Of a DNA stretch of 64,000 bases, positions 26,563 through 36,308 are shown piece after piece; positions within the stretch are counted from its first letter, which is position 1; each line of letters begins with the position of its first letter. The notes under the pieces were generated by a model. That model was not told the DNA's origin. It saw only the letters and a program-made list of their open reading frames with translations, and ran no database searches. The stretch comes from Shewanella decolorationis S12 (lineage in GTDB: Bacteria; Pseudomonadota; Gammaproteobacteria; Enterobacterales; Shewanellaceae), in contig NZ_AXZL01000076.1 in assembly GCF_000485795.1 (NCBI RefSeq), positions 310,001 through 374,000 on the forward strand. Reading direction: 5' to 3'. The position numbers were made by a program, and so were the translations under genes.

Positions 26563-29169
26563 TTAAAACTTGAAGGTGTAACTCATATTCCAGCGACGGC
26601 CGAGCCAATCATGTACTGAACTGGCATAACCATTAGTGGGGGATGAAGCATAAGGCGGCTCCTCATCGGTTAAGTTACGCACTGACAACAACAAGCTATG
26701 GTGCTCGCTTAGCTCATATCCCACGCTAGCGCTAAACGTCAGCCAGCTATCTACGGTTTCATTATCAAACTTAAAATCACCGTCACCTAATGAGCTGATA
26801 TAGTGTCCTGCGATACTGACGCTCAAATCATTCAGCTGCCAGTCAGTACCGAGATCAATCACGCTTTCAGGGCGAGCAATTTCAGAGGCGCCACTTAAAC
26901 GACCGAGTAGATCCTCCTTCGGTGTAGAAGGAGTCAATTGCCGCTCAAAGGAGAAGGTTTCGGTACCCGCGAGATAAAAGCTAAACTCGCCGGCCGCATC
27001 GGTTTCAAGACGATAGTCCACTTTATAATCTAAACCATCGGTCGATTGGTTACCGACGTTAAAGTAACCCGTCCGTAAGAAGCTAATATCTCCTTGGCTA
27101 TCCACCACGCAGCCAAAGTTGTCTCCTAATGCTGCGATACTATCGACAATATTTGCAGGATTTTTAATACAGGCATCTAAGGTGGTGTTAGCATCAATAT
27201 CGACAATATCATCGTGATCATAACGCCAATAATCGACAGTAAATTGCAAATTGTCAGTAGCATTCCAAGACATTCCTATATTCAATGCCTCAGATTTTTC
27301 AGCCTCTAACCCTTTGTTACCAATGGTTTCTTGATCAAATTCTAGCTCTCCAAACTCAGCCCCCGCGACACCGCATAGACTATTGTAGGGTTCGTCAGCG
27401 CCGCAATTAATATATTGACTGCTAAGGGAGGTTCCCGCCCCAAGCTGGGAAAGCGATGGCGCCCTGAAACCTGTGCTCCATGAAGCCCTCAGCACCAATT
27501 CATCTATTGGGCGATAACGCAGCGATACTTTAGGATTCACATCGCCACCAAAATCACTGTAATGGTCGTAACGTAAAGCTGCGATCAGGTCCAAACTCTC
27601 AGTGAGTGGAAAATTAAACTCGCCATAGGCAGCATATTGGGTGCGGTCTGCTGCGGCATCACTTGCCCCTAAGCCGATAATCTCGTTATTGACCGCATTA
27701 ACCGACGGTTTATCGAATATGTCCTCTTTACGGAATTCACCGCCAAATACTGAACTTACAGTACCAGCAGGTAAATTAAATAACTCGCCACTAATATTAA
27801 AATCGACAGAAAGCACCTCGGACTCACCCCGACGAACTCCGGGATCTCTTAGCGCCGCTAGCTCAGCCTCTGTATTATCACGACCTAAATTGAAGGGATT
27901 AAATTTCCCCATCGCTACAGCATCGTCCAATAAATTCGCATTCATATAACCAGATATGTTTTTGATTTCATTAGTCGACTTGCCGTAGGTCAGCGCACTT
28001 TCCCAGCTCCACTCCGCCAGTTCACCACGCAGGCCCGCAAGTAAACGGTAGCTTTGTGTATCGTATTCCTGAACTCGACGCTCAGGAAAGCGTGTTCTCA
28101 CCGTGATAAAATCACTGACGCTGCCATCTTTAAGATCAATATCCTTCACATATTGCGGAATAAACGCCGCGTCACCAGCTACATCAACGGTATAGCCCGC
28201 AGGTGCTTCATATGCTGAGCCCGTATTTTTTTGATACATGCCCTCAGCAAATAGCTCTAAACCATTATCCAATCGATAAATATGATTGAAAGTCGCTCCC
28301 GCATTTTCGTAATCAGGCTGAATAGCCCGCTGGATCACATAGTCATAATTACAACGGGTGCCTGCCTTTTGGGTGTCGTTACCACACCAGGTTTCGGCAT
28401 AATCGCTACCATCAATTGTCATACGAGTATTCGATTCAAACGTGACGTTGACAGGTCTATCACTGTTAAAAATGGGGTTACGGGTTGCGTAATCTAATAC
28501 GACAGTGGTATTGCTTTTCTCCGTTGCAAAACCGCCCGCGTAGGTCAGATTTTTACGGCTCGCATCATGATCCGAGATATCGTCACCATATTGCGCGGTC
28601 AGCTCATGCCCAACAAAATCTTTACGTAAGATAAAGTTAATCACACCTGCAATCGCATCTGAGCCATAAATAGATGAGGCGCCGTCGGTTAATACATCAA
28701 TGCGCTCAATCGCAGATAAGGGAATTGCGTTAACGTTAACAAAGGAGTCCGAGCCATTTGAAAATGAATCCACAGCAACCCGTCGACCATTGACGAGCAC
28801 TAAGGTCGAGCTAGAGCCTAATCCACGCAAACTCACACCAGAGGCTCCCGCAGGAGCGCCATCTGCACCGCCTACACCGCCTGTTTCGGAGAAGGTTCCC
28901 GCACTCGAAGCCTGAGGTAAATCCTTGAGAAACTCACTGACCGATGCATAACCGCGTTTAGTGATCTCATCCTGACTAAAACTTTGTAAGGGATTTGCCC
29001 CTTCCATATCCACGCCCTTAAGGCGAGAACCTGTGACGGCAACCCGTTCAACCTCAGATTCTGTCGCGGGTTGATTTGGCGAACTTTTTTCTAATTCATT
29101 TGCAACTGCAACTGCGATAGGTGACAAGGCCAAGCCAAAAATTGTGCATAAAAGTACTGAACTTCTCAT
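26563..29169 (-). CDS. TonB-dependent receptor, cyanophycin-dipeptide locus
   Basis: This 868-residue receptor has a signal peptide (about residues 1-23), then VERVAVTGSRLKGVDMEG near the TonB box. The plug carries VSLRGLGSSSTLVLVNGRRV and DGASSIYGSDAIAGVINFIL. The barrel ends in Phe (NMSYTFKF). It is first in a minus-strand operon with the carrier and iadA and divergent from the cyanophycinase. The likely cargo is the oligo- or dipeptide released from cyanophycin (inferred from context). It is clearly paralogous to the receptor at 18437 but diverged. Confidence 0.93.
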   Translation of the reverse strand: MRSSVLLCTIFGLALSPIAVAVANELEKSSPNQPATESEVERVAVTGSRLKGVDMEGANPLQSFSQDEITKRGYASVSEFLKDLPQASSAGTFSETGGVGGADGAPAGASGVSLRGLGSSSTLVLVNGRRVAVDSFSNGSDSFVNVNAIPLSAIERIDVLTDGASSIYGSDAIAGVINFILRKDFVGHELTAQYGDDISDHDASRKNLTYAGGFATEKSNTTVVLDYATRNPIFNSDRPVNVTFESNTRMTIDGSDYAETWCGNDTQKAGTRCNYDYVIQRAIQPDYENAGATFNHIYRLDNGLELFAEGMYQKNTGSAYEAPAGYTVDVAGDAAFIPQYVKDIDLKDGSVSDFITVRTRFPERRVQEYDTQSYRLLAGLRGELAEWSWESALTYGKSTNEIKNISGYMNANLLDDAVAMGKFNPFNLGRDNTEAELAALRDPGVRRGESEVLSVDFNISGELFNLPAGTVSSVFGGEFRKEDIFDKPSVNAVNNEIIGLGASDAAADRTQYAAYGEFNFPLTESLDLIAALRYDHYSDFGGDVNPKVSLRYRPIDELVLRASWSTGFRAPSLSQLGAGTSLSSQYINCGADEPYNSLCGVAGAEFGELEFDQETIGNKGLEAEKSEALNIGMSWNATDNLQFTVDYWRYDHDDIVDIDANTTLDACIKNPANIVDSIAALGDNFGCVVDSQGDISFLRTGYFNVGNQSTDGLDYKVDYRLETDAAGEFSFYLAGTETFSFERQLTPSTPKEDLLGRLSGASEIARPESVIDLGTDWQLNDLSVSIAGHYISSLGDGDFKFDNETVDSWLTFSASVGYELSEHHSLLLSVRNLTDEEPPYASSPTNGYASSVHDWLGRRWNMSYTFKF

Positions 29170-29488
29170 GGTAAGCTCCCGAAAATCATCTTATTAGAAT
29201 TTTGAGACGTGGCTTTGCTGTGCGTGAGTCAATACGCATGGCATTAGTTAATGTTTTACAGAAAGCCTTTCGTCTATCAAATCATTGATAGGGGAGTTAG
29301 ACAGCAGAACAAAACTCCACTAAACACAAGCGTGTTCAGTAGGTTATTCGTCCCACCATTCGGACAGATACCACGTACGATAGTGATATCGTTGGAAAAG
29401 AGTTGCTGCAGAGTTCATGTTATAAAAAACAGTCTTTTGTTATTGACCTGTTAAGAGGCTATCCGTAACATAAGCTCCGAGTCAATAC
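29170..29488. other. Divergent control region of the cyanophycin locus
   Basis: The 319-nt region between the receptor gene (minus) and the cyanophycinase gene (plus). The 10-mer GAGTCAATAC occurs at 29226 and again at 29479, each followed by a CATGGC-like sequence; the second copy abuts the annotated ATG. No perfect operator for a known regulator such as ArgR was recognised. Confidence 0.4.
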
Positions 29489-31264
29489 ATGGCGCACACT
29501 TTTTTATTGAGTGCCACCATGAACCATCCATCATCAAAATACTTATTTTTTACATTCAATAAGTTGATCGCTTTTTGCTATATTGTTTACTTATTTTTTT
29601 CATCCACGCTCAGTGCGTTACCCATTTTACAGCCGCCAAAACAAGTGCCACCACAGCCTGCATTTGACCTGATGCTTGTTGGTGGAGGAATAAAAACCTG
29701 TAGCTCAATGTCACCTGAAAATTGCAAAATCAACACCGCATTTTCGCCAACCGCCAAACGTGATATTCGCTATGATTTCAGTCCATTATGGCTAGAGCGG
29801 GCTTTGGCTCACCCAAGCCTTGAGATGCTCACTCAAGCACAACAGACCAATCTACGTAATGCCAGCTTAGCCGCAGAAAAATACCCCGCGCTAATTCCCT
29901 TAAACGAATTAAAACAGAAGATTGGAAAATTCGATCCAGCGTTACTCAACTCATTGGATGATAAAACGTATTTTGCCCTACTCGATTTACTCGAAGGACA
30001 GCAGCAAGCGGATGGTTCAAGTAAACAAGAGCAAGTCATACTTGATGCCAGTCGTAGTTCACAGACTATTGAACTTTATCGAGTGTTTGTTCAACAAGCC
30101 TTAAAAAAGCGTCAACAACGACAACCGACTGCACAGCGGCCATTAATTGCTATCGTTACGGCATCGGCCAGAGATCCCTTTGAGAGTGCTCACTTTTATC
30201 TAAGTGTGTTTGAGCAAGCGGGCGCAGAGGTGATTTGGCTCCCCATTGACGCTGCTCTGCAAAAGGGAATTGCCACTGGTGAATGTAAAATGCTGCCATT
30301 GTTCCGTCAGCAACTCCAAGGAAACATTGATAAACAAAGGCTCTATCCTGCAAAGACTCAACGTCAACATGATTACTGCGATAATCCAAACACACTTTAC
30401 AAGTTTCTTGAACAAATGGATGGATTGTTCCTCAACGGAGGCGATCAAAGTCTAACCCTAAAAGCCTGGCTAACGCCTGAGGGTCAACCCAGTGACGCCT
30501 TAACACTGGTTAAAAAGCGCTTTGCTCAGCAACAAATCGTTATCGGCGGCACCAGTGCAGGCACAGCAGTCATGACCCAACATAATATGATTACTGGTGG
30601 CACCAGCGAGGGGGCACTCACCTTTGGCACGTATGCCGCAAAGGCGCCAAGTGAACGTTGTGAACTCAATAATTGTGATGGTGCAATTCCAGCTACAGCA
30701 GTGACTTACCGACCTGAAGGGGGCCTAGGATTTTTCCCCTTTGGCATTCTCGATACCCACTTTACTGAACGGGATCGCCAGCTACGCTTGCTGATCTTGG
30801 CCGCAAATACTGGTACTGAGATGGCGTTTGGAATTGATGAAAACACAGCTTTACTGGTTGATACTAAATCACAAAAATTCACAGTTTCTGGGCAACATGG
30901 CGTATGGGTTATTGAACAAGTTAAGCAGAAAACCGCACACAGTTTTCACACTCAAATAAACGCTATATCCCATTATCTCACTAAGGGGTCAGTGCTCACT
31001 ATGAACAAAGAGGGCAATAAAATTGCTGAATTAACAATAAGGAAAACTGCAGAAGCAGCCACCTCTAATTCACCCCAAGTAACTAAGCCAGTAGTGAATA
31101 ATTTTACACAATGGGTGAAGAGTGCATGCTTAGATGAAGAACAAAACCAAGTCATGGTAAATAAAGCCAGATTAACGCTTAAACCTATGCTAGATGATAG
31201 CTGCCAGCTAGCCCAAGGCGCTGTGGGATATCAATCCATCAATTTAGTGCTCGAAATACAGTGA
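29489..31264 (+). CDS. Secreted cyanophycinase-family peptidase (S51)
   Basis: This 591-residue protein has an N-terminal signal peptide or anchor (hydrophobic stretch about residues 20-45), so it acts outside the cytoplasm. The S51 fold is clear. It has LMLVGGGIKTCSS at the first strand, the substrate-loop signature LFLNGGDQSLTLKAWL, and the nucleophile elbow VIGGTSAGTAVM. LDTHFTERDRQLRL and a GIDENTALLV strand follow. Cyanophycinase cuts cyanophycin (poly-Asp with Arg side chains) into beta-Asp-Arg dipeptides. Intracellular forms are about 270 residues; this one has extra N- and C-terminal segments. An ATG at 29519 is an alternative start. Confidence 0.87.
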   Translation: MAHTFLLSATMNHPSSKYLFFTFNKLIAFCYIVYLFFSSTLSALPILQPPKQVPPQPAFDLMLVGGGIKTCSSMSPENCKINTAFSPTAKRDIRYDFSPLWLERALAHPSLEMLTQAQQTNLRNASLAAEKYPALIPLNELKQKIGKFDPALLNSLDDKTYFALLDLLEGQQQADGSSKQEQVILDASRSSQTIELYRVFVQQALKKRQQRQPTAQRPLIAIVTASARDPFESAHFYLSVFEQAGAEVIWLPIDAALQKGIATGECKMLPLFRQQLQGNIDKQRLYPAKTQRQHDYCDNPNTLYKFLEQMDGLFLNGGDQSLTLKAWLTPEGQPSDALTLVKKRFAQQQIVIGGTSAGTAVMTQHNMITGGTSEGALTFGTYAAKAPSERCELNNCDGAIPATAVTYRPEGGLGFFPFGILDTHFTERDRQLRLLILAANTGTEMAFGIDENTALLVDTKSQKFTVSGQHGVWVIEQVKQKTAHSFHTQINAISHYLTKGSVLTMNKEGNKIAELTIRKTAEAATSNSPQVTKPVVNNFTQWVKSACLDEEQNQVMVNKARLTLKPMLDDSCQLAQGAVGYQSINLVLEIQ

Positions 31265-31271
31265 TTCTATT

Positions 31272-31296
31272 ACGCAGCCTAGGCTGCGTTTTTGTT
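31272..31296 (+). terminator. Terminator of the cyanophycinase gene
   Basis: Perfect palindrome ACGCAGCCTAGGCTGCGT (31272-31289) giving a 7-bp stem with loop CTAG, then TTTTGTTT. Confidence 0.85.
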
Positions 31297-31514
31297 TCAA
31301 TAACGCCGTTAAACAGCCATTTACTCGGCAAAAGCATTTACAACAATTTAACAGAAGCCTGTTTTAAACAGTAAGAATTGCCTGTGCTGCAAAAAAAGCC
31401 ACAAATAGCGCACGACACAGGCAACAAAGATCACATTTCGTGATAACCTTACGTGACCTATAGCACGTCTCAAGCACGTACCGAACCACTTAAACAATAA
31501 CTCAAAGGTTACCC

Positions 31515-33203
31515 ATGGACGATAATAAACGCCCCCTCTATCTTCCGTTTGCAGGACCTGCCATTCTTGAAGCTCCCTTAATTAACAAGGGCAGTGCATT
31601 TTCGGAAGAAGAGCGTATTTTCTTTAACCTCGAAGGCCTAGTACCTTACGCCATTGAAACAATTGAAGAACAGGCTTCGCGCGCCTACGATCAGTTCAGA
31701 AGTTTCAATAACGATCTCGATAAGCACATCTATCTGCGCAACATTCAAGACACCAACGAAACCCTGTTTTATCGTTTAGTGCAAAACCACATCAGCGAAA
31801 TGATGCCAATTATCTACACCCCGACGGTAGGTTTGGCCTGTGAGCGCTTCTCGAAAAACTATCGCCGTAACCGTGGTCTGTTCATCTCCTACCCGAATAA
31901 GGACAGAATCGACGACATCCTCAATAACTCGACTCGCCAAAAAGTAAAAATCATCGTTGTGACCGACGGTGAGCGCATCTTAGGCTTAGGCGACCAAGGT
32001 ATTGGCGGCATGGGGATCCCGATTGGTAAATTGTCACTGTACACTAGCTGTGGTGGGATCAGCCCCGCATATACACTACCCATTACCTTAGACGTAGGTA
32101 CCGATAATCCACAATTGCTGGAAGATCCTATGTACATGGGTTGGCGCCATCCACGTATTGGCGGCGAAGAGTATGCCGAGTTTATCGAAGCCTTTATGCA
32201 AGCCGTGCATGTACGTTGGCCAGATACACTGATCCAATTCGAAGATTTTGCCCAAAAGAATGCGATGCCAATCCTTGAGCGTTATAAAGATCGCTACTGC
32301 TGCTTTAACGATGACATTCAAGGCACCGCCGCTGTGACTGTAGGCTCGTTACTCGCCGCCTGTAAAGCCGCGGGCACTGAGCTGAACAAACAACGAGTTG
32401 CCTTTTTAGGTGCTGGTAGCGCTGGCTGCGGTATTGCCGAAGCTATCGTTGCGCAAATGGTGTCTGAAGGGATCAGCGATGAGCAAGCCCGCAGCCAAGT
32501 CTGCATGGTTGACCGTTGGGGCCTGCTGCTCGACAACATGCCTAACCTGTTGCCATTCCAACAAAAATTGGCTCAAAAATGTGCCGATATCAGCAACTGG
32601 AATAACTTCAGCGATAATATTTCACTGCTCGATGTAGTCAATAACGCTAAGCCAACGGTTCTGATTGGCGTATCGGGCGCACCGGGTCTATTTACTGAAG
32701 AAATTGTGCGTGCAATGCATAGCCACTGCGAACGCCCAATTATCTTCCCACTTTCGAACCCTACCAGTCGTGTTGAAGCGACGCCAAAAGACATTCTGCA
32801 CTGGACGTCTGGCCAAGCTTTAGTTGCAACGGGTAGCCCGTTCGAACCTGTGGTTGTCGATGGCGAGACCTATGAAATTGCGCAATGTAACAACAGCTTT
32901 ATCTTCCCAGGTATTGGTTTAGGTGTACTCGCCTCGGGTGCTCGCCATGTCTCCGATGCGATGTTAATGGCATCGAGCCGTGCGCTCGCGGAATGCTCAC
33001 CGTTAGCCATTAATGGCTCAGGGCCGCTCCTGCCAAAACTGGAAGATATTCACTCAGTGAGTAAGCATATTGCGTTCGCCGTCGGTAAAGTGGCGATTGA
33101 GCAAGGCTTATCCTTACCAGCGAGTGATGAACTGCTGATGCAATCAATCGAAGATAATTTCTGGAAGCCAGAGTACCGCCGTTATAAGCGTACTTCGTTC
33201 TAA
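31515..33203 (+). CDS. maeA: NAD-dependent malic enzyme
   Basis: This 562-residue enzyme oxidatively decarboxylates malate to pyruvate. It aligns end to end with E. coli MaeA: HIYLRNIQDTNETLFYRL, the catalytic YTPTVGLACE, GDQGIGGMGIPIGKLSLY, FEDFAQKNAMPILERY and FNDDIQGTAAVT for metal. The nucleotide fold is FLGAGSAGCGIAE. It is monocistronic, with a leader of about 250 nt containing partial CRP half-sites (TCACA at 31432). It may take up C4 acids derived from aspartate released by the adjacent locus. Confidence 0.96.
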   Translation: MDDNKRPLYLPFAGPAILEAPLINKGSAFSEEERIFFNLEGLVPYAIETIEEQASRAYDQFRSFNNDLDKHIYLRNIQDTNETLFYRLVQNHISEMMPIIYTPTVGLACERFSKNYRRNRGLFISYPNKDRIDDILNNSTRQKVKIIVVTDGERILGLGDQGIGGMGIPIGKLSLYTSCGGISPAYTLPITLDVGTDNPQLLEDPMYMGWRHPRIGGEEYAEFIEAFMQAVHVRWPDTLIQFEDFAQKNAMPILERYKDRYCCFNDDIQGTAAVTVGSLLAACKAAGTELNKQRVAFLGAGSAGCGIAEAIVAQMVSEGISDEQARSQVCMVDRWGLLLDNMPNLLPFQQKLAQKCADISNWNNFSDNISLLDVVNNAKPTVLIGVSGAPGLFTEEIVRAMHSHCERPIIFPLSNPTSRVEATPKDILHWTSGQALVATGSPFEPVVVDGETYEIAQCNNSFIFPGIGLGVLASGARHVSDAMLMASSRALAECSPLAINGSGPLLPKLEDIHSVSKHIAFAVGKVAIEQGLSLPASDELLMQSIEDNFWKPEYRRYKRTSF

Positions 33204-33222
33204 TTTCAGACATTATTCCAAT

Positions 33223-33250
33223 AAAAAGCCCGTCAATCGACGGGCTTTTT
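33223..33250. terminator. Bidirectional terminator after maeA
   Basis: Perfect stem AAAAAGCCCGTC/GACGGGCTTTTT with loop AATC. It serves maeA and the convergent gene at 33270. Confidence 0.92.
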
Positions 33251-33269
33251 ATTGAGTCAAACTCACAGC

Positions 33270-33704
33270 TTAAGGCGCCATTACCTGTTTAAAGCTGTTG
33301 AGCATTGAACGGTCGGTACGCGCTTTCTTTAATTTCCGCACACACTCTTTCAGAGACTCATCGGCTAAGCGACCGAAAATACCGTTGTATTCCTTCTCGT
33401 TGATAGCTTCATCGGTATCGGCCTGCTCAGAAATCTCCTGGGCGACACGGCTAAGTTGCAGCCACGCATTGGCAATATAGAAACCGTGGAACTCAGCCTG
33501 TGGCATCAAGTTACGGGCGCTGGCAGGCAATGCCTCCCAAGCCGCGGCAAATTTGCCTTCGCGATCGAGTAACAACTCGGCGCATAGACCTTTATAAGCC
33601 TCTAATAGGCTCTCTGGCATTTTCGCCATAGGCAACACTTTATTGGCAACATTGTGGGAAATCCGCTCGGCGGTTTCACGATACTCAACTGATACTTCAG
33701 CCAT
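33270..33704 (-). CDS. Conserved hypothetical protein, 144 residues
   Basis: A helical, soluble, moderately acidic protein with no signal peptide and no motif I recognise. It has a normal start (MAEVSVEYRETAERI, after AAGAGAG) and codon use like its neighbours. It is 24 nt downstream of the PAP2 phosphatase gene on the same strand, so the two may be co-transcribed. Confidence 0.6.
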   Translation of the reverse strand: MAEVSVEYRETAERISHNVANKVLPMAKMPESLLEAYKGLCAELLLDREGKFAAAWEALPASARNLMPQAEFHGFYIANAWLQLSRVAQEISEQADTDEAINEKEYNGIFGRLADESLKECVRKLKKARTDRSMLNSFKQVMAP

Positions 33705-33728
33705 AATTTCTCTCTTAACTTAAGCGGC

Positions 33729-34256
33729 TTAAAATTGGCCGCTAATATATAAACCATAAACCCCATTGTAGGCTAAAGGTGTCACTGTGATCCCTTTATA
33801 GGGCTCAGTAAAATACCAACCCGCCAGTGCGCCAATGGCAGCGCCTGCGAGGACATCTTCTAAATAGTGCTTATCGCTCTCAACTCGGGTATAGCCCACA
33901 TAAGTCGCAGCAAGGTATGCTGGCAGACCATATTGCCAGCCATAACGCTGCTGAATAAAGGTCGCCGCCATAAAGCTGTCCGAAGTGTGTCCTGACGGAA
34001 AAGAATCATCACCACTGCCATCGGGTCTGTCCTTACTGACACCCAGTTTGAGCCCTTCGACTATGACCCTGCTCGAGACTGCAGCTTTAAGTAATTGCCA
34101 CGAGCCCTCATTCCCCTCTTCATAGAATAGGGTCGCACCCAAAGCCGTCGCCGGCAGGAGTAGATGCACTACATCGCCCGAGGTTTCGATATCATCCGAG
34201 TTTGCCCAACTCGCTCCCGTGAACAGCAACAGTGCGGCACAGAGTAATTTTTTCAA
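33729..34256 (-). CDS. PAP2-family phosphatase, exported
   Basis: This 175-residue protein has a signal peptide (cleavage near SWANS) and all three PAP2 signatures: KLGVSKDRP (K-x6-RP), FPSGHTSDSF (PSGH) and TRVESDKHYLED (R-x5-H-x3-D). These residues form the phosphatase site for lipid phosphates or undecaprenyl pyrophosphate. Two or three hydrophobic helices suggest a membrane-bound or periplasmic enzyme. The substrate is not determinable here. Confidence 0.88.
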   Translation of the reverse strand: MKKLLCAALLLFTGASWANSDDIETSGDVVHLLLPATALGATLFYEEGNEGSWQLLKAAVSSRVIVEGLKLGVSKDRPDGSGDDSFPSGHTSDSFMAATFIQQRYGWQYGLPAYLAATYVGYTRVESDKHYLEDVLAGAAIGALAGWYFTEPYKGITVTPLAYNGVYGLYISGQF

Positions 34257-34370
34257 AGGGTTTCCTTATTGGGTGAGATCCAAGGCGACGTTTATACCTT
34301 GATAGCGGAATGAATGCAAAAATTGCCAATAGACAATGTAAACTATAGGTGAAAAACTTATGCTAAGATA

Positions 34371-36308
34371 ATGATTAGCTATCTGTTTCAGTGCGAACAG
34401 GAAATACCTCACTTGCAACATTGCCTACGATATTTAGCCATACTCATTTTGTTGCTTATTGTGCCACTAACGCTTGCAGCAGAAGAGAAAACTCAAGTTG
34501 ATCAAATATTCGCATTATTTGATAGTGGCGAGGCAATACCGCGTGAAACTATCGAACAAAATCTAGCGTTATTAGAAAAATTAATATCAAGCGATGATTC
34601 TCTGCGTATAGAGAAACTTAATCAGCTCAAGTGCTGGAACCAGCCGTCCGACACCGAAGAAGAAATTGCTAAGGCTTTACATTCTGCAGAACAAGCACTC
34701 GCCAATATAACTGCAACAGCATCAGCTCATTACATCACAGATATCACTCTTTGCCATTCTTGGTTTCTACAATTAACTGGTGATATCAGTGGAGCCATGC
34801 AAGGCTATACCAAGAGCGTTAAAAGTGCGTACGAGAATGAGGACATCAAACTTATTGCCGATGCTCGCAGCCTGCGGGGTGCTCTGCACTCTTATATAGG
34901 TGACTTTTCTGAAGCATTAGATGACCTAGTGACAGCTCAAGGACTTTATGAGTCTTTAAATCTTACCGGATGGGCAAATGTCAATCTCAGCGATATAGCC
35001 ACGAGCTTTAGGCGTTATGGCGACCCTGAGAGCGCTATAAAATACTATAGTAAACTCAAAGAATTATATGTAAAAAATGGAAATAAAGAGCAAGTTGCCA
35101 ATGTCACTTCCGACATCGGGATTGCATTAGACGAAATGGGTGAGCATGAGCAAGCAATTGAAAACTTTCGCTCTAGCTATCAGTACTTTAAAGAACATAA
35201 TCTCAACCTTATTGCCGCAATCAACGCAACCAATATTGCCTATAGCCTTATTCAGTTAAATCGCCTAAATGAAGCCGAAACCTATTTAAAGGAAGCCGCG
35301 CAGGAGATTACTGAAAATGAACCAGCCGCTTATAGTTTTTTAAAGCTATTTTTGGGGAAAATTCGTTTTCAGCAGGGGCGTTATCAAGAAGCACTGGATG
35401 AACTCTCGGCATCAGAAAATGCGTTTAGAGTGATGCACAATGACCGAGGTCTGATCCAGCTTTTACAACTAAAAAGCGATATTTATGCCTCCCTTGGCGA
35501 TTTACCGCAAGCCTATAATACGCTTCAACAATTTGTTGTCATTACCAAAAAAGTGGATGATAACACTTCAGCGCATCAGACGACGGAATTAAAGGTAAAG
35601 TTTGATACTAGTTGGATCGAATCAGAAAATAAGCGATTGATTGATAGTCAAAAATTGAAGGAACAAGAACTAGCACTACTTGAAAAAAACAAATCTCTAC
35701 AACTTATCATCCTACTGCTCACAGGCTGTATCTTGGCGATAGTATCGCTGTTTGCCTATAAACAAGTGCACCGCAATCGTCACCTACAAACCATCGCCCT
35801 AACAGATTATCTGACCCAATTGCCCAATCGCAGACATATCTATGCCCAAGCGGAACTGTACTTTCAACAGGCGCTAAAGCAACAAGCCCCGTTATCAGTG
35901 ATTATTTTCGATGCGGATCATTTTAAAAAGATTAACGATAATTTTGGCCATGAAATTGGTGACCAAGCTCTGTTAACCATAGCCGAAGCCTGCCAAGCTT
36001 TAACGGCGGATCGCAATTTGATTGGTCGTATCGGCGGGGAAGAATTTTTAATTTTACTGCCCAATACTGATGCAAACCGAGTTTGGCAACTCGCCCATGA
36101 ATTACAAACCTTAATCACTCGTTATGGCGCTATTAATTTACCCGTAGAGTTAAAGCTAACCGTAAGTGCTGGAGTAGCGACTTTACATCCTGAATTAGGC
36201 AAACAAGATGATAGCTTTGCCCGCCTATTGAAACGCGCGGACAATGCCTTATACGAAGCCAAGAATGCCGGAAGAAACTGCGTTAAAGCTGCTGAGGCGA
36301 TAGCTTAA
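34371..36308 (+). CDS. TPR-GGDEF diguanylate cyclase
   Basis: This 645-residue protein has an N-terminal signal or anchor helix (about 22-36) and a long TPR array in the periplasm (about 100-400, with repeats such as ADARSLRGALHSYIGDFSEA and EQVANVTSDIGIALDEMGEH). A coiled coil and a membrane helix (about 443-463) precede the GGDEF domain, with active-site GGEEF near 555. It should make c-di-GMP. The canonical RxxD inhibitory site is not obvious. Same architecture as the gene at 1-1632. Its stop overlaps the end of the convergent solute-binding gene by four bases. Confidence 0.88.
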   Translation: MISYLFQCEQEIPHLQHCLRYLAILILLLIVPLTLAAEEKTQVDQIFALFDSGEAIPRETIEQNLALLEKLISSDDSLRIEKLNQLKCWNQPSDTEEEIAKALHSAEQALANITATASAHYITDITLCHSWFLQLTGDISGAMQGYTKSVKSAYENEDIKLIADARSLRGALHSYIGDFSEALDDLVTAQGLYESLNLTGWANVNLSDIATSFRRYGDPESAIKYYSKLKELYVKNGNKEQVANVTSDIGIALDEMGEHEQAIENFRSSYQYFKEHNLNLIAAINATNIAYSLIQLNRLNEAETYLKEAAQEITENEPAAYSFLKLFLGKIRFQQGRYQEALDELSASENAFRVMHNDRGLIQLLQLKSDIYASLGDLPQAYNTLQQFVVITKKVDDNTSAHQTTELKVKFDTSWIESENKRLIDSQKLKEQELALLEKNKSLQLIILLLTGCILAIVSLFAYKQVHRNRHLQTIALTDYLTQLPNRRHIYAQAELYFQQALKQQAPLSVIIFDADHFKKINDNFGHEIGDQALLTIAEACQALTADRNLIGRIGGEEFLILLPNTDANRVWQLAHELQTLITRYGAINLPVELKLTVSAGVATLHPELGKQDDSFARLLKRADNALYEAKNAGRNCVKAAEAIA

